Assembly: GCA_947495795.1 (NCBI GenBank)
Contig: CANMAI010000007.1
Coordinates: 124,001-188,000 of the forward strand
From: an uncultured Paracoccaceae bacterium
GTDB taxonomy: Bacteria; Pseudomonadota; Alphaproteobacteria; Rhodobacterales; Rhodobacteraceae
Length of the DNA: 64,000 nt
Direction: 5' to 3'
Shown: positions 16,956 through 28,437 of the stretch, one piece after another
Layout of the letters: the number at the start of each line of letters is the position of its first letter
How positions within the stretch are numbered: the first letter of the stretch is position 1
Program-made: the position numbers and the translations under genes
Notes under the pieces: model-generated
Told to the model about the DNA's origin: nothing
The model's input: the letters and a program-made list of their open reading frames with translations, nothing else
Databases searched by the model: none

Positions 16956-17012
16956 GATTCTACCAATTTGTTCACTTTATGTTCTCACATCGAGTGGTCA
17001 CGGGCAAGGCGG

Positions 17013-17483
17013 CTATTCGGCGTAATCCAGTGGCATTGCGCCGCGCGTTTTGGTTCGGCGCAACACGAAATTCGTCATCGAAGAGCGCACGATGCCGAGG
17101 CCGAGAATGCGCTTCATGATGAACTCTTCAAGGTTTTCCGGATCCGACGCGACGACTTTCAGCACATAATCGCTTTCTCCGGTGATGGAGCAGCATTCGA
17201 TCACCTGATTATCCGATTGCACAAAGGTGTCGAATTTGCGGATCGTCTCCTCCGTGTGATCGACCAGCGAGATATGCACATAGGCGAAGGCATGGAGGCC
17301 GAGTTTTTTGGGATCCAGAACGGCCACGTATTTCTCTATCACACCTGCCTGCTCCAGCCGTTTGACGCGCCGCCAGCAAGGGGAGGTGGAGAGGTTGGTT
17401 TCTGCCGCAAGATCCTGCGTGCTGATCTTGCCGTCTTTCTGCAGGACGGAAAGGACGGCTTTATCGAAGGAATCAATGCTCAT
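17013..17483 (-). CDS. Lrp/AsnC family transcriptional regulator
   Basis: A 156-residue regulator with an N-terminal helix-turn-helix (ISTQDLAAETNLSTSPCWRRVKRLEQAGVI) and a C-terminal RAM/AsnC ligand-binding domain with ITGESDYVLKVVA. It is divergent from phhA across a 127-bp gap, so it likely senses an aromatic amino acid and controls phhA and itself. That is inferred from position only. Confidence 0.92.
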   Translation of the reverse strand: MSIDSFDKAVLSVLQKDGKISTQDLAAETNLSTSPCWRRVKRLEQAGVIEKYVAVLDPKKLGLHAFAYVHISLVDHTEETIRKFDTFVQSDNQVIECCSITGESDYVLKVVASDPENLEEFIMKRILGLGIVRSSMTNFVLRRTKTRGAMPLDYAE

Positions 17484-17610
17484 GAGAAACTATACCTCTA
17501 GATGGCTAACTACAGGAAAAATTATTCATCTTGAGACCTGATGCGCTTGTAAATGCACGAATTTGCCACCTCCACTCTGATAACCTACCAGCATTGCAGA
17601 GGAGAGTATC

Positions 17611-18408
17611 ATGCCGAAATCGAGCAAATACGCCCCGAAACAGCCCGATGCTGCGGGCAATATCCACTACACGGATGCGGAGAATGACGTGTGGCGTGAT
17701 CTTTTCTCGATGCAGTATCCTTCAGTTCAGAAATACTCTGCGAAGCCATACCTCGATGGGCTGGAAAAGCTGGACATGCCGTTTGGCCACGTGCCGCAAT
17801 GCACGGAAATATCAGCGCGGTTGCGGGATATGACGGGGTGGCAGGTCTCGCCTGTTCCGGCCTTGATTGGTTTCAAGACGTTCTTCGGGATGCTGGCGGA
17901 GCGGACCTTCCCCGCAGCCTCTTTCATCCGTAGCCGCGACGATTTTGACTACATCAAGGAGCCGGATATCTTCCATGAGGTGTTCGGGCATACGCCTCTG
18001 CTGACGGATCTGCGCTTCGCCAATTTTTCGGAAGCAATTGGCCGGGCCGGGCAGAAGGCGGGGCCGAAGGAGTATGCGTGGTTGATCCGGCTTTATTGGT
18101 TCACGATTGAGTTTGGGTTGACGCGAGAGGCGGGCAGGATCAAGGCGCTGGGTTCCGGCCTCGCCTCTTCTCCCACGGAACTGCCATATGCTGTGGTGGG
18201 CGATGTTCCGGTGCGCAGGCCATTTGATGTGATCGACATTCTGCGCACGCCCTACCGGATCGACATTCACCAACCCGTCTATTTTGTGATCGAGGATCTT
18301 GATACGCTCTTTGCGGCGGCGGAGCGTGATTTACTGGCCGACATCCGGAAAGCGCAGACCCTCGGCTTGTTTGAGCCGCTCTATCCGCCTGTGGCCGAGG
18401 CCTCCTGA
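17611..18408 (+). CDS. phhA: Phenylalanine 4-monooxygenase
   Basis: Pterin-dependent iron enzyme that hydroxylates L-phenylalanine to tyrosine. The 265-residue protein has the iron ligands H122 and H127 in DIFHEVFGHTPLL and E167 in YWFTIEFGL, the signature of the single-domain bacterial form; the N-terminal ACT domain of animal enzymes is absent, as usual. GAGGAGAG lies just upstream of ATG 17611. The divergent Lrp-type gene is the probable regulator. The tail of the gene is followed by a 100-bp palindromic repeat. Confidence 0.96.
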   Translation: MPKSSKYAPKQPDAAGNIHYTDAENDVWRDLFSMQYPSVQKYSAKPYLDGLEKLDMPFGHVPQCTEISARLRDMTGWQVSPVPALIGFKTFFGMLAERTFPAASFIRSRDDFDYIKEPDIFHEVFGHTPLLTDLRFANFSEAIGRAGQKAGPKEYAWLIRLYWFTIEFGLTREAGRIKALGSGLASSPTELPYAVVGDVPVRRPFDVIDILRTPYRIDIHQPVYFVIEDLDTLFAAAERDLLADIRKAQTLGLFEPLYPPVAEAS

Positions 18409-18416
18409 AAAGCCCT

Positions 18417-18516
18417 GTTGCGTTCGCCCTAAACATAGATCACCTGTGGCTTCCTGAAATCAAAGATTTCAATGGGTTAGGCGATACTGGATGCCTCAGG
18501 TTAAGGACGAAACGCT
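18417..18516. repeat. 100-bp palindromic repeat, copy 1
   Basis: The whole gap between phhA and the convergent yejF is filled by an imperfect palindrome centred on TGAAATCAAAGATTTCA (perfect 7-bp arms, 3-base loop), with outer arms GTTGCGTT and AAACGCT. It aligns over its full length with the reverse complement of 61109-61208. It ends at the base next to the yejF stop codon and may serve as a bidirectional terminator. Confidence 0.88.
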
Positions 18517-20102
<1,586 letters not shown>

Positions 20103-20106
<4 letters not shown>

Positions 20107-21209
20107 CTGAATGTCTTCCTGGGATCGAACGCATCGCGCACGCCTTCGAAGATGAAGACGAGCAGGGAGAGCATGATGGCGAAGGTGAAGAACGCGGTGA
20201 AGCCGAGCCAGGGGCGTGTGACGTTGTTCTTACCTTGCAGGGCGATCTCGCCCAGCGAGGGATAGGAGGCCGGGAGGCCGAAGCCGAGGAAATCGAGACC
20301 GGAAAGGGTGCCGATGGAGGCGGTGATGATGAAGGGCATGAAAGTGAGTGTAGCGACCATCGCGTTTGGCAGAACGTGGCGATACATGATCCGCGCATCA
20401 GAAAGGCCGAGGGCGCGGGCGGCACGTACGTACTCGAAATTCCGCGCGCGAAGGAACTCTGCTCGCACGACGCCGACCAACCCGACCCAGCTGAACAGGA
20501 TGATCAGCGTGGTGAGGATGACGAAATTCATCGGGATGATCGCGGCGATGATGATGATGACGTAAAGAGACGGTGTGCCGGCCCAGATTTCGATAAACCG
20601 CTGGAATAGAAGATCGAGAAGGCCGCCAAAGTAACCCTGCACGGCCCCGGCGGCGATGCCGATAACGGAACTGCAGAAGGTGACGATGATTGCGAAGAGG
20701 ATTGAGATGCGAAAACCGTAGATCACACGGGCCAGAACATCGCGCGCCTGATCATCGGTGCCGAGCGGGTGACGGAGGGATGGCGGCGCAGGAGCCGGCT
20801 GGCCAAGGTTCTCGTCGATCGTGCGGTAGGAAAAGGGGAGGGGCGGCCAGACGATCCAGCCCGCTTCTACCGTTGTTCCGTTGTAGGTGCCGCTGGCGGC
20901 CTCTTCTTGCACGGCTTGCGGATCATCGAGGCAATCCTCTATGCCGCCGGTGCGGATCAGGCACTGCACGACCTCGTCGCTGTATTCGGCCTCGGTTCGG
21001 AATTCGCCGCCGAAGGATGCCTCTGAGTAGAACTGAAGCACCGGGCTGCGCCATTCGCCCTGATAGGACAGAAGGATCGGCTTGTCGTTCGCGATGAACT
21101 CCGCAAACAGGGAGAGCACGAAGATCACGCCGAAGATCCAGAGGGACCAGTAGGCGCGGCGGTTGCCTTTGAAATTGGCAAGGCGGCGTTTGACGAGCGC
21201 GGAGGCCAT
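20103..21209 (-). CDS. yejE: Peptide ABC transporter permease YejE
   Basis: A 368-residue inner-membrane permease. After an N-terminal segment (YWSLWIFGVIFVLSLFAEFIAN) there is a large periplasmic loop typical of YejE, then LGTDDQARDVLARVIYGFRIS and five further membrane spans. The EAA cytoplasmic loop is visible as RAARALGLSDARIMYRHVLPN. It pairs with YejB in the importer. The stop overlaps the yejF start. Confidence 0.94.
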
Positions 21210-21211
21210 GC

Positions 21212-22294
21212 TCAGGTCTCTCTCGATTCGAAATCGATGCGCGGATCGATGATGACATACATGATATCAGTGATGATCCCCATGATCAGGCCAAGGAGCG
21301 TGAACATATAGAGCGTACCGAAGACCACGGGATAATCGCGGTTTACCACGGCTTCAAAGCCGAGCCGCCCGAGGCCATCGAGCGAGAAGATCACCTCGAT
21401 GATCAACGAACTTCCGAAAAGGACGGAGATGACGACCCCGGGCATGCCCGCGATGACGATCAGCATGCCGTTGCGGAAGATATGCCCGTAGAGCACGCGC
21501 CGCTCGGAAACGCCCTTTGCGCGCGCCGTCATCACGTATTGCTTGCGGATTTCATCCAAGAACGAGTTTTTGGTGAGAAGCGTGAGCGTGGCAAAGGAGC
21601 CGATTGTGATCGCGGTGATCGGCAGGACGAGGTGCCAGAAGTAGTCCACGATCTGGCCGAATGTGCTGTAGGTTGCGGCATCGGGGGAGGCGAGGCCACG
21701 GAGCGGGAAGATCTGGAAGAAGGAACCACCGGCGAAGAGCACGATGAGCATGATGGCGAAGAGGAAGCTTGGGATGGCGTAGGCCACGATGATTATGCCG
21801 GATGTCCAGGTATCGAAAGTGGAGCCGTCCTTGACGGCCTTGCGGATGCCTAAGGGGATTGAGATGAGATAGGCGATGAGGGTGGACCAGAGGCCGAGGG
21901 AGATGGAGACAGGCATCTTTTCGAGGATGAGGTCGATCACGGAGATCGAGCGGAAATAGCTTTCTCCAAAGTCGAAGCGCATGTAGTTCCAAACCATTTC
22001 GCCGAAGCGCTGGTAGGCAGGTTTATCAAAGCCGAATTGGCGTTCCAGATCCTTGATAAAATCAGGCGGGAGCCCTTGCGCACCCCGGTAGCCACCGGTG
22101 CCGCCCGAGCCGGAGCCCGCATCGCCGCCGCCGGAAATCCTCTCCGTTGCGGAGGTATTCTCGTCCTCGATCTGAGCAAGGATCTGCTCAATCGGCCCCC
22201 CAGGTACAAACTGGATCAAAACGAAATTGATCAGAAGGATGCCGAGAAGCGTGGGAATGACCAACAGCAGGCGTTTGAGAATGTAGGCGCCCAT
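21212..22294 (-). CDS. yejB: Peptide ABC transporter permease YejB
   Basis: A 360-residue permease with the DppB-type N-terminus (YILKRLLLVIPTLLGILLIN followed by FVPGGPIEQIL), a Gly/Ser-rich periplasmic linker and about five more membrane spans. The EAA-type loop TARAKGVSERRVLYGHIFRNG is clear. It forms the membrane channel with YejE; two bases separate the genes. Length and order (A-B-E-F) match the enterobacterial yej operon. Confidence 0.94.
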   Translation of the reverse strand: MGAYILKRLLLVIPTLLGILLINFVLIQFVPGGPIEQILAQIEDENTSATERISGGGDAGSGSGGTGGYRGAQGLPPDFIKDLERQFGFDKPAYQRFGEMVWNYMRFDFGESYFRSISVIDLILEKMPVSISLGLWSTLIAYLISIPLGIRKAVKDGSTFDTWTSGIIIVAYAIPSFLFAIMLIVLFAGGSFFQIFPLRGLASPDAATYSTFGQIVDYFWHLVLPITAITIGSFATLTLLTKNSFLDEIRKQYVMTARAKGVSERRVLYGHIFRNGMLIVIAGMPGVVISVLFGSSLIIEVIFSLDGLGRLGFEAVVNRDYPVVFGTLYMFTLLGLIMGIITDIMYVIIDPRIDFESRET

Positions 22295-22300
22295 GGTGGG

Positions 22301-24181
22301 TCAGAGCGCCCCTGCGGCTTCAAGCTTGTCGGCCTTTTCCTGATCGTACCACCAAAAATCCAATTCGCCGAGCGCGTAGGGTGGCAGATTCTCAGGATAG
22401 CCGTAGATATCAAAGCGGGCGATCGTGTGCGTGGGTTTGAACCATTGTGGCACCCACATCTTGTAGGCGCGCAGTGTTCGGTCCAGCGCCATGACGGCCG
22501 TGGTGAGGCTTTCGAGATCGTTGGCTTCCTTCACGTGCTCGATCAGTGCATCCACACCTTCGCTTTTGAGACCCGTTGCATTGAAGACCGAGATATCCGC
22601 GCTTTCGGAGCCGAAATATTGCTCCAGCCCGTTTGACGGGCGGAGGGACATGCGGAAATTATCCGTTAGCATATCAAAATCATGAGCGCGCTCACGATTT
22701 ACCATTTGGGCGTTATCCACGCGCACGTTGCTGGCATCTATGCCGATGGAGCGCAGGTTCTCGACATATGGATTAATGATGCGATCAAACGAGGGGCTGT
22801 CATTGATGATCTCCAGCGAGAGAACTTCTCCTTGCGCGTTGCGGCGGAGACCATCATCGCCCGGCTCCCATCCCGCTTCATCAAGCAATCTGCCAGCCTT
22901 TCGGCGCATGGAACGATCGATCTGGCGGTTGCCCTGAACGGGGGGTACAAACGCCTCCTCGATGAAAACGCTGTCGGGGATCTTGCCGCGCAAGGGTTCC
23001 AGCAGTGCCAGTTCTGCTTCCGAAGGCATACCAACGGCCTTCATGTCGCTGTTTTCCCAATAGGACGTGATGCGCTGGTAGATGCCATAGAAGAGCGTTT
23101 CGTTGGACCATTCGAAATTGAACATCATGCCGATGGCTTCGCGTACGCGAGGATCCTGATATTTGGGGCGGCGCATGTTGATCGCGAAGGATTGGCCCGT
23201 TGAATTGCGCCCATCCTCGAATTCTTGCTTGATCACCCAACCATTATTGTGGGCCGGGAAGTCATAGCCTGTGGCCCATTGCAAGGAGCTTGCCTCGTTG
23301 CGGAAAGTGTAAGTCCCTGCCTTGAAGCCTTCAAAGGCGGCCGAATAATCCGAGAAATACTCGATGCGGATTGTATCGAAATTATTGCGGCCAATGTTGA
23401 TAGGCAGATCATTGCCCCAGTAATCCGGGTTGCGCCGATAGATCACCTGACGGGGCGGATCGAGCTTTTCCAGAACATAGGTCGAGGAGCCGATGGCAGG
23501 GGTAAGTGAGGACTCCTCAAAATCCGCGCCGGATTCCTCATAGAACTTCTTGGAGAAGATCGGCAGGCCGCCGGCGAGCTGGATCACCTCGCGCTTGGGC
23601 GCGTCTTCCACGAAGGTGAACTTCACGCGGTGCGGCTCCAGCGCCTCTGCGCTTTCTATTTGTTTGGCCAGCGATATACGAAAGGAGGGCAGGCCCTTTT
23701 CCTTGAGGGTTTCATAGGAAAAAACCACATCCTCTGCCGTCAGAGGCGTGCCATCGGAGAAGCGAACTTCGGGGCGAATGTTGAAGATGACCCATGCCCT
23801 GTCTTCAGGGTACTCCATGCTTTCCGCAACAAGACCGTAGAGCGCATCCACTTCATCTGCCGTGCCGAGGAGAAGGGATTCGAAATATATGGAGGAGAGC
23901 CCGGCGGCGCGGCCCTTTGTGGTATACGGGTTCACACTGTCAAACCCACCGAACGCCCATCCCGACCATTCGCCGCCCTTCGGCGCATCGGGATTTACAT
24001 AGTCGAGGTGAGGGAAATCGGCGGGGTATTTCAGATCTCCGAATGTGGAAATACCGTGGGTCACGGTGATGTGACTGTCTGCCATTGCTGCCGGCGCGAG
24101 TGTACTTGCAAGAAGCGCAAAGCTGGCTGTGAGCGCCGTGCGCAATGACTTCAGAGGTATTGCATCGCGATCAATCAACAA
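22301..24181 (-). CDS. yejA: Extracellular peptide-binding protein YejA
   Basis: A 626-residue periplasmic solute-binding protein (SBP family 5). A signal peptide runs to SFALLASTLAPAAMA, followed by HGISTFGDLKYPADFPHLDYVNPDAPKGGE, the YejA-type start of the mature protein, and RDYW-like peptide-binding stretches (VIYRRNPDYWGNDLPIN). No ATG precedes the signal; the TTG at 24181 has GGGAG at good spacing and is taken as start. It probably delivers oligopeptides to YejBEF. Confidence 0.92.
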   Translation of the reverse strand: MLIDRDAIPLKSLRTALTASFALLASTLAPAAMADSHITVTHGISTFGDLKYPADFPHLDYVNPDAPKGGEWSGWAFGGFDSVNPYTTKGRAAGLSSIYFESLLLGTADEVDALYGLVAESMEYPEDRAWVIFNIRPEVRFSDGTPLTAEDVVFSYETLKEKGLPSFRISLAKQIESAEALEPHRVKFTFVEDAPKREVIQLAGGLPIFSKKFYEESGADFEESSLTPAIGSSTYVLEKLDPPRQVIYRRNPDYWGNDLPINIGRNNFDTIRIEYFSDYSAAFEGFKAGTYTFRNEASSLQWATGYDFPAHNNGWVIKQEFEDGRNSTGQSFAINMRRPKYQDPRVREAIGMMFNFEWSNETLFYGIYQRITSYWENSDMKAVGMPSEAELALLEPLRGKIPDSVFIEEAFVPPVQGNRQIDRSMRRKAGRLLDEAGWEPGDDGLRRNAQGEVLSLEIINDSPSFDRIINPYVENLRSIGIDASNVRVDNAQMVNRERAHDFDMLTDNFRMSLRPSNGLEQYFGSESADISVFNATGLKSEGVDALIEHVKEANDLESLTTAVMALDRTLRAYKMWVPQWFKPTHTIARFDIYGYPENLPPYALGELDFWWYDQEKADKLEAAGAL

Positions 24182-24337
24182 GTGTGTTCTCCCGTCTTTA
24201 CTGAGTTTGAACTCTAATGCGGAAATACGGGAGGTAAAGTTACATTACGTTCATCAAGGCGAGAGCGAGCTTGGAGCCGACAATAAAAAGCCGCTCGTGT
24301 TGTATCGGGCGGCCTGTTTGCGGCGCGTGTTTGATGC

Positions 24338-24862
24338 TCAATCGTCAATGCTGTCGATATACGCGATCAGGTTTGCACGATCTTCCGCATCACGCAGGCC
24401 ACGATAGGCCATTTTTGTGCCGGGCGCCCATCCTTTCGGATCCTCCAGAAACGCACTGAGCGCCTCATGGGTCCAATCGCCGTCTTTTTCAGCGAGCGCG
24501 TCGGAATATGTGAAGCCATCCACCGATGCGATATCACGATCCACAACACCGTAGAGATAGGGGCCAACACCGTTTGCTCCTGCCTCCAGTTTATGGCAGG
24601 CCTGACAGCCCCGGAACACCCTCTCGCCTGCACTGGCATCAGCCACGGCCATCAGACTTGCGAAATCCACTTCGGCGACTTCCGTTTCTTCAGCAGGTTC
24701 TTCGTCGGCTTCAGGCAGCTCTATGACATAGGCGTTTTCATGCCCCTCACCATGGCCCCCACCGCCATGGATCACAGCGTCCGCACCGGTTTTGAGCAGG
24801 AGCATAACCAGGAGAGCGCCGCAAAGGCCGCCGACGATTTTTGTGATTTCCATCGTGTTCAT
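24338..24862 (-). CDS. Membrane-anchored cytochrome c (CycM/c552-like)
   Basis: A 174-residue class I cytochrome c. An uncleaved N-terminal anchor (IVGGLCGALLVMLLL, about residues 9-24) is followed by an acidic linker, the haem site CQACH at C86-H90 and a distal Met in GTKMAYRG (M151). This matches the membrane-bound cytochromes that carry electrons between bc1 and terminal oxidases in Paracoccus and Rhodobacter (cytochrome c552, CycM, or c-y). It is divergent from pheA, a pairing seen in Rhodobacterales. Confidence 0.9.
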   Translation of the reverse strand: MNTMEITKIVGGLCGALLVMLLLKTGADAVIHGGGGHGEGHENAYVIELPEADEEPAEETEVAEVDFASLMAVADASAGERVFRGCQACHKLEAGANGVGPYLYGVVDRDIASVDGFTYSDALAEKDGDWTHEALSAFLEDPKGWAPGTKMAYRGLRDAEDRANLIAYIDSIDD

Positions 24863-25012
24863 GTTCAGACTATCCGATCAATTGCGCCCAATGTTGCCAG
24901 AAGGTGCAGGCTCTTTCCAACAATTCTCTAGCGTTCTATCCGCTTCCCCTTGCCTCGTGCAAGGTATAGAAACCGCGACGAAACGACCAATGCAAGGCAA
25001 GAGGCTGTATAA

Positions 25013-25861
25013 GTGGCAAAAGGTAAAGGAAGAATTTCGTATCAGGGGGAACCGGGCGCTTATGGCCATCAGGCCTGCGTGGAAGCCCTGCCGGAGCATG
25101 AACCTGTGCCCGCTGCCACTTTCGAGGGTGCAATCGATCTGGTGCGTCAGGGAGAGTGTGATCTGGCGATGATCGCGGTGGAGAACTCCACCTACGGGCG
25201 GGTGGCGGATGTGCATCAGTTGTTGCCCGAATCCGGCCTTCACATTATTGGCGAGCATTTTGTGCGGGTCCACATCAACCTGTTGGGCGTGCCCGGTGCA
25301 CGCATTGAGGGGGTGACGCGAGCGATGTCTCATCCGGTTCTGCTTGGGCAATGCCGCGGCTTTTTGCGGCCTTTGAAGATTGAGCGGATTGCGGGTTATG
25401 ATACCGCCGGATCGGCAAAATATGTCAAGGCAGTCAATGACTTGACGCTGGCAGCGTTGGCCTCTCCTCTGGCGGGAGATATTCACGGACTGGACGTGCT
25501 TGCCGCCGAGATCGAGGATAACAAGAACAACACCACACGATTTTTGATCATGGCGCCCGAGCCGCAGCCGATTGCGCAGGGCGAAGGCATCATGACATCA
25601 TTTGTGTTCAAGGTGCGCAACATTCCTGCCGCTCTCTACAAGGCGATGGGAGGATTTGCGACAAACGGTGTGAACATGGTGAAGCTGGAGAGTTACATGG
25701 TGGACGGCTCGTTTACAGCAACGCAGTTTTTCGCGGAGGTGGAGGGCCACGCCGAGGATCCGGCGGTGGCCCGCGCCCTTGAAGAGCTTGGGTATTTTAC
25801 AACAGAACTTACAATCCTCGGGATCTATCCGGCGAACGAGTACCGCCATTTGTCCAACTGA
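25013..25861 (+). CDS. pheA: Prephenate dehydratase
   Basis: Makes phenylpyruvate from prephenate in phenylalanine synthesis. The 282-residue protein has the PDT domain (RISYQGEPGAYGHQAC, then VENSTYGRVADV and the catalytic NNTTRFLIM) and a C-terminal ACT regulatory domain (SFVFKVRNIPAALYKAMGGF). The usual ESRP phenylalanine-binding motif reads ESYMV instead, as in other alphaproteobacterial enzymes I recall, so feedback behaviour may differ. No ATG is available in frame, and GTG 25013 is taken as start. It is the monofunctional form without chorismate mutase. Confidence 0.94.
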   Translation: MAKGKGRISYQGEPGAYGHQACVEALPEHEPVPAATFEGAIDLVRQGECDLAMIAVENSTYGRVADVHQLLPESGLHIIGEHFVRVHINLLGVPGARIEGVTRAMSHPVLLGQCRGFLRPLKIERIAGYDTAGSAKYVKAVNDLTLAALASPLAGDIHGLDVLAAEIEDNKNNTTRFLIMAPEPQPIAQGEGIMTSFVFKVRNIPAALYKAMGGFATNGVNMVKLESYMVDGSFTATQFFAEVEGHAEDPAVARALEELGYFTTELTILGIYPANEYRHLSN

Positions 25862-25865
25862 GGCG

Positions 25866-27575
25866 TCACCCTGCCTTCAGGCGAGTTGACGCGCCTGCAG
25901 GCTTCGCCTCCAGCGTGAAGCGGGCTGATATTCTGGACAGCTGATCCACGTTGCTTTCCAGCGCCTTGACGGCTGCTGCACTGCGGCTGGCCATAACTGC
26001 GTTTGCTTGAATGTCGCTGTCGGTACTCTGAACAATCACCCGTAATTCTTTAATGTTGCTGGCCTGATCGCGACCGGCCGTTGCGATTGTCGAAATAGTG
26101 CTGGCCAGTTCATCAAGACTTTCCGTTATCAACCCTAGCGCGTTACCTGTGTCTTCCACCAACTTAACACCCTCGCTTACGCTCGACGTGGTATGCAGAA
26201 TAAGGTTCGTGATGTCGCGGGCGGCCTCGGAAGAGCGCTGCGCGAGTGTACGCACCTCAGAAGCTACCACCGCGAAACCTTTGCCTGCATCTCCAGCGCG
26301 TGCGGCTTCTACTGCGGCGTTCAGTGCTAGAAGGTTGGTCTGGAAAGCGATGGCTTCGATCACGCTGATTATTTCCGTGATCCGTCCAGAGCTTTGCTCG
26401 ATTTTGCCCACGGCTGTTACGGCCCGATTAACAGTATCAGAACCACGTTGCGTGCGATCTGTCAGCTCTCGGGAGAGTTCTTCCGCTCCATCTAAGCGCG
26501 TACTGTTGGAGGAAACGGTCTGGGACAATTCCTCCATAGTTGCAGACGTTTCTTGAATGCGTGTGGCTTGCTTTTCACCGCGCGCGGCGAGGTTGCGCGC
26601 ATCTTCATTGATATCGCCGGTTGTTTTGCGTGTTGTGACGGCCGCCTTCTGGATATCCGCCACCATGCCGCGCAAGGAGAGAACCGAGCCGTTCACGCCC
26701 TGTCGCAAGTCTTCAAACTGCCCCTTCAATTCAACGGACATATCCTTGGACAGATCTCCGGCGGCCAAGGCAGAGAGGTTGCTCTGAAGGTCGGAGAGGA
26801 TCAGCTCAACGTTTTCGAACAATTGATTGAGACTGCTGGCAAGAGTATTCATGGTCGGATCTTCGAACTGACGCTTGATCCGACCCGAGAAACGCCCTTC
26901 AAGCCCCTGTGAAACAAGGTCTGTGAATTCTTCCTCTACGGTTTTCATCAGGACCGTACGCTGCTCTTCATTCTGCTCACGGGTTTCTTCGACAGTCCGC
27001 ATGGCGGCTTCCGTTCTTGCCTGCGCTTCCAGTGCCGCTGCCCTTTCGGACTCTGCGGCTGCTGCGAGTGCGATGCGTGTACGTGTCATATAAATAAGGG
27101 TTCCGGATTCGAAGAGCAGGATGACGGCGTGAACCACCGTTCGCCCCAGGCTCTGCCCGCCGGGATATACAAAGGCCGGTGCAAGAAAGTTGAGTGTGAG
27201 ATGATGCCCGACCACCAGTGCCGTTGCAATCACGAGTGCCCTGATATCCACAAGAGCTGCGAGGATTGCGACAACCGCGAAGAAGTACATGTGACTGTCC
27301 ACCTGCCAAGGATGCTCGGCGAGGGTGGCGGTAATAAGACTGACCTGGCCAACAAGGGCTATTGCAAGGGTTTGGCGTGCCTTTGCCGGATCGATCCGGA
27401 GCATGATCGTTGTTGCGGCCGACAGGATGCAGGATACAGCGAGAATGACGCCCATGTCACGATCGAGAACTGTGCAGATCGCTGCAAGAAAGGGCGCATG
27501 CAGCCAACTGAATAGCGTCAGAAAGCGCATAGCTTGCATCTGCGATGTTGCAAGTGAACCTTGAGCGGCGGTCAT
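25866..27575 (-). CDS. Methyl-accepting chemotaxis protein with multi-span membrane sensor
   Basis: A 569-residue chemoreceptor. The N-terminal 150 residues form about six membrane helices with little periplasmic sequence; [16 protein letters not shown] and [15 protein letters not shown] carry polar His residues within or beside helices and could bind a cofactor or ion. A HAMP-like linker and coiled coil follow, then the signalling hairpin with the CheA/CheW tip [22 protein letters not shown] and [27 protein letters not shown] lies upstream of ATG 27575, which overlaps the stop of the small gene upstream by ATGA. The two are probably one translational unit. Confidence 0.9.
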   Translation of the reverse strand: MTAAQGSLATSQMQAMRFLTLFSWLHAPFLAAICTVLDRDMGVILAVSCILSAATTIMLRIDPAKARQTLAIALVGQVSLITATLAEHPWQVDSHMYFFAVVAILAALVDIRALVIATALVVGHHLTLNFLAPAFVYPGGQSLGRTVVHAVILLFESGTLIYMTRTRIALAAAAESERAAALEAQARTEAAMRTVEETREQNEEQRTVLMKTVEEEFTDLVSQGLEGRFSGRIKRQFEDPTMNTLASSLNQLFENVELILSDLQSNLSALAAGDLSKDMSVELKGQFEDLRQGVNGSVLSLRGMVADIQKAAVTTRKTTGDINEDARNLAARGEKQATRIQETSATMEELSQTVSSNSTRLDGAEELSRELTDRTQRGSDTVNRAVTAVGKIEQSSGRITEIISVIEAIAFQTNLLALNAAVEAARAGDAGKGFAVVASEVRTLAQRSSEAARDITNLILHTTSSVSEGVKLVEDTGNALGLITESLDELASTISTIATAGRDQASNIKELRVIVQSTDSDIQANAVMASRSAAAVKALESNVDQLSRISARFTLEAKPAGASTRLKAG

Positions 27576-27871
27576 AGGAGCCCTCCACAAAGGGCGGAGA
27601 GGCGTTTGCTATCGAGGATCAGCCAGACATCCGGTGTGGATCTGGCTTTTTGCAGTGCAGTTTTCGAAAAGACGGCGATGCGACCGGGCAATGCGCGTGC
27701 TGACAGCACTTCCTTTGCGCCCACTGTTTCAAAGAGGTTTTCCGTTTTTTTCCAGGGGCTTGTAATCACAAGAGCTGGCTGGTCTGGCACCGGCGCTGCC
27801 GCAGCCACTATGCCACCAAGTGGTATCAGAAGCACACAGAACGCGAGTGCTGTATTGACGACAAAGCCCAT
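27572..27871 (-). CDS. Small exported protein co-translated with the chemoreceptor
   Basis: A 99-residue protein with a long hydrophobic leader ([23 protein letters not shown]) and a mature part of about 70 residues ([19 protein letters not shown], then [26 protein letters not shown]). It is unlike any family I recognise. Its TGA overlaps the ATG of the chemoreceptor by four bases, which argues for a linked role, perhaps a periplasmic partner of the sensor. A GTG at 27883 would add four residues. The hydrophobic leader could also be an uncleaved anchor. Confidence 0.55.
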   Translation of the reverse strand: MGFVVNTALAFCVLLIPLGGIVAAAAPVPDQPALVITSPWKKTENLFETVGAKEVLSARALPGRIAVFSKTALQKARSTPDVWLILDSKRLSALCGGLL

Positions 27872-27984
27872 TGACGTGTCCACTTTTCAAAACCGATATC
27901 TGCCGCTGGAATAATGAGCGGCGCTTAATCAAAGGTTTCGATGAGGGGTGCAATCGCCGAAAAAAGCGGTGGATTTTACGTAAC

Positions 27985-28437
27985 TTAGACCTTCAGAAGT
28001 TGGTGCGCGACTTTGGCAACCTTTTGTTCCAGCTTGGTTTTTCCAAGTTTGAGCGGTGCCAGCATGGCCCGGGCGGTGATGCCCTTGGGTTTGAGATCTG
28101 CGGTGATCTGGACGGCGGTTGTGCCCGCGCCTGTTTCCCTCTCAACTTGAACGGCGATTTTTACTGTAGCGGCGATGGCGAAAACCTGTGTGGACAGCAT
28201 GATGTGCTGGCCTTCGGAAACCTCATCCAGAGTGAGAACCATTTCGGTTGTGGTTTTGCCGTATTTGCCCGCCACATCCCAGACTTGGCCCACCGTGTAG
28301 GGGGCTGGTTGGGGGCGTGGTTTGGCGGTGAAACCGGCTGGTTTTGCTAACATTTCCCATCTCGCGAAGTCCGTTACTCGCGCGAATGTTGCTTCTCTGG
28401 ATTGATCGAGTGTGATGGTGGAGCGCAATGTTGTCAT
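27985..28437 (-). CDS. SRPBCC (START-like) family protein
   Basis: A 150-residue protein with the helix-grip pattern of polyketide-cyclase/START-like proteins: STITLDQSREATFARVTDFARWEM at the start, an alternating beta-sheet middle (TEMVLTLDEVSEGQHIMLSTQV) and a long C-terminal helix (KLEQKVAKVAHQLL). It probably binds a small lipid-like ligand. The ATG overlaps the nudC stop by ATGA, so it is co-translated with nudC. Confidence 0.78.
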   Translation of the reverse strand: MTTLRSTITLDQSREATFARVTDFARWEMLAKPAGFTAKPRPQPAPYTVGQVWDVAGKYGKTTTEMVLTLDEVSEGQHIMLSTQVFAIAATVKIAVQVERETGAGTTAVQITADLKPKGITARAMLAPLKLGKTKLEQKVAKVAHQLLKV

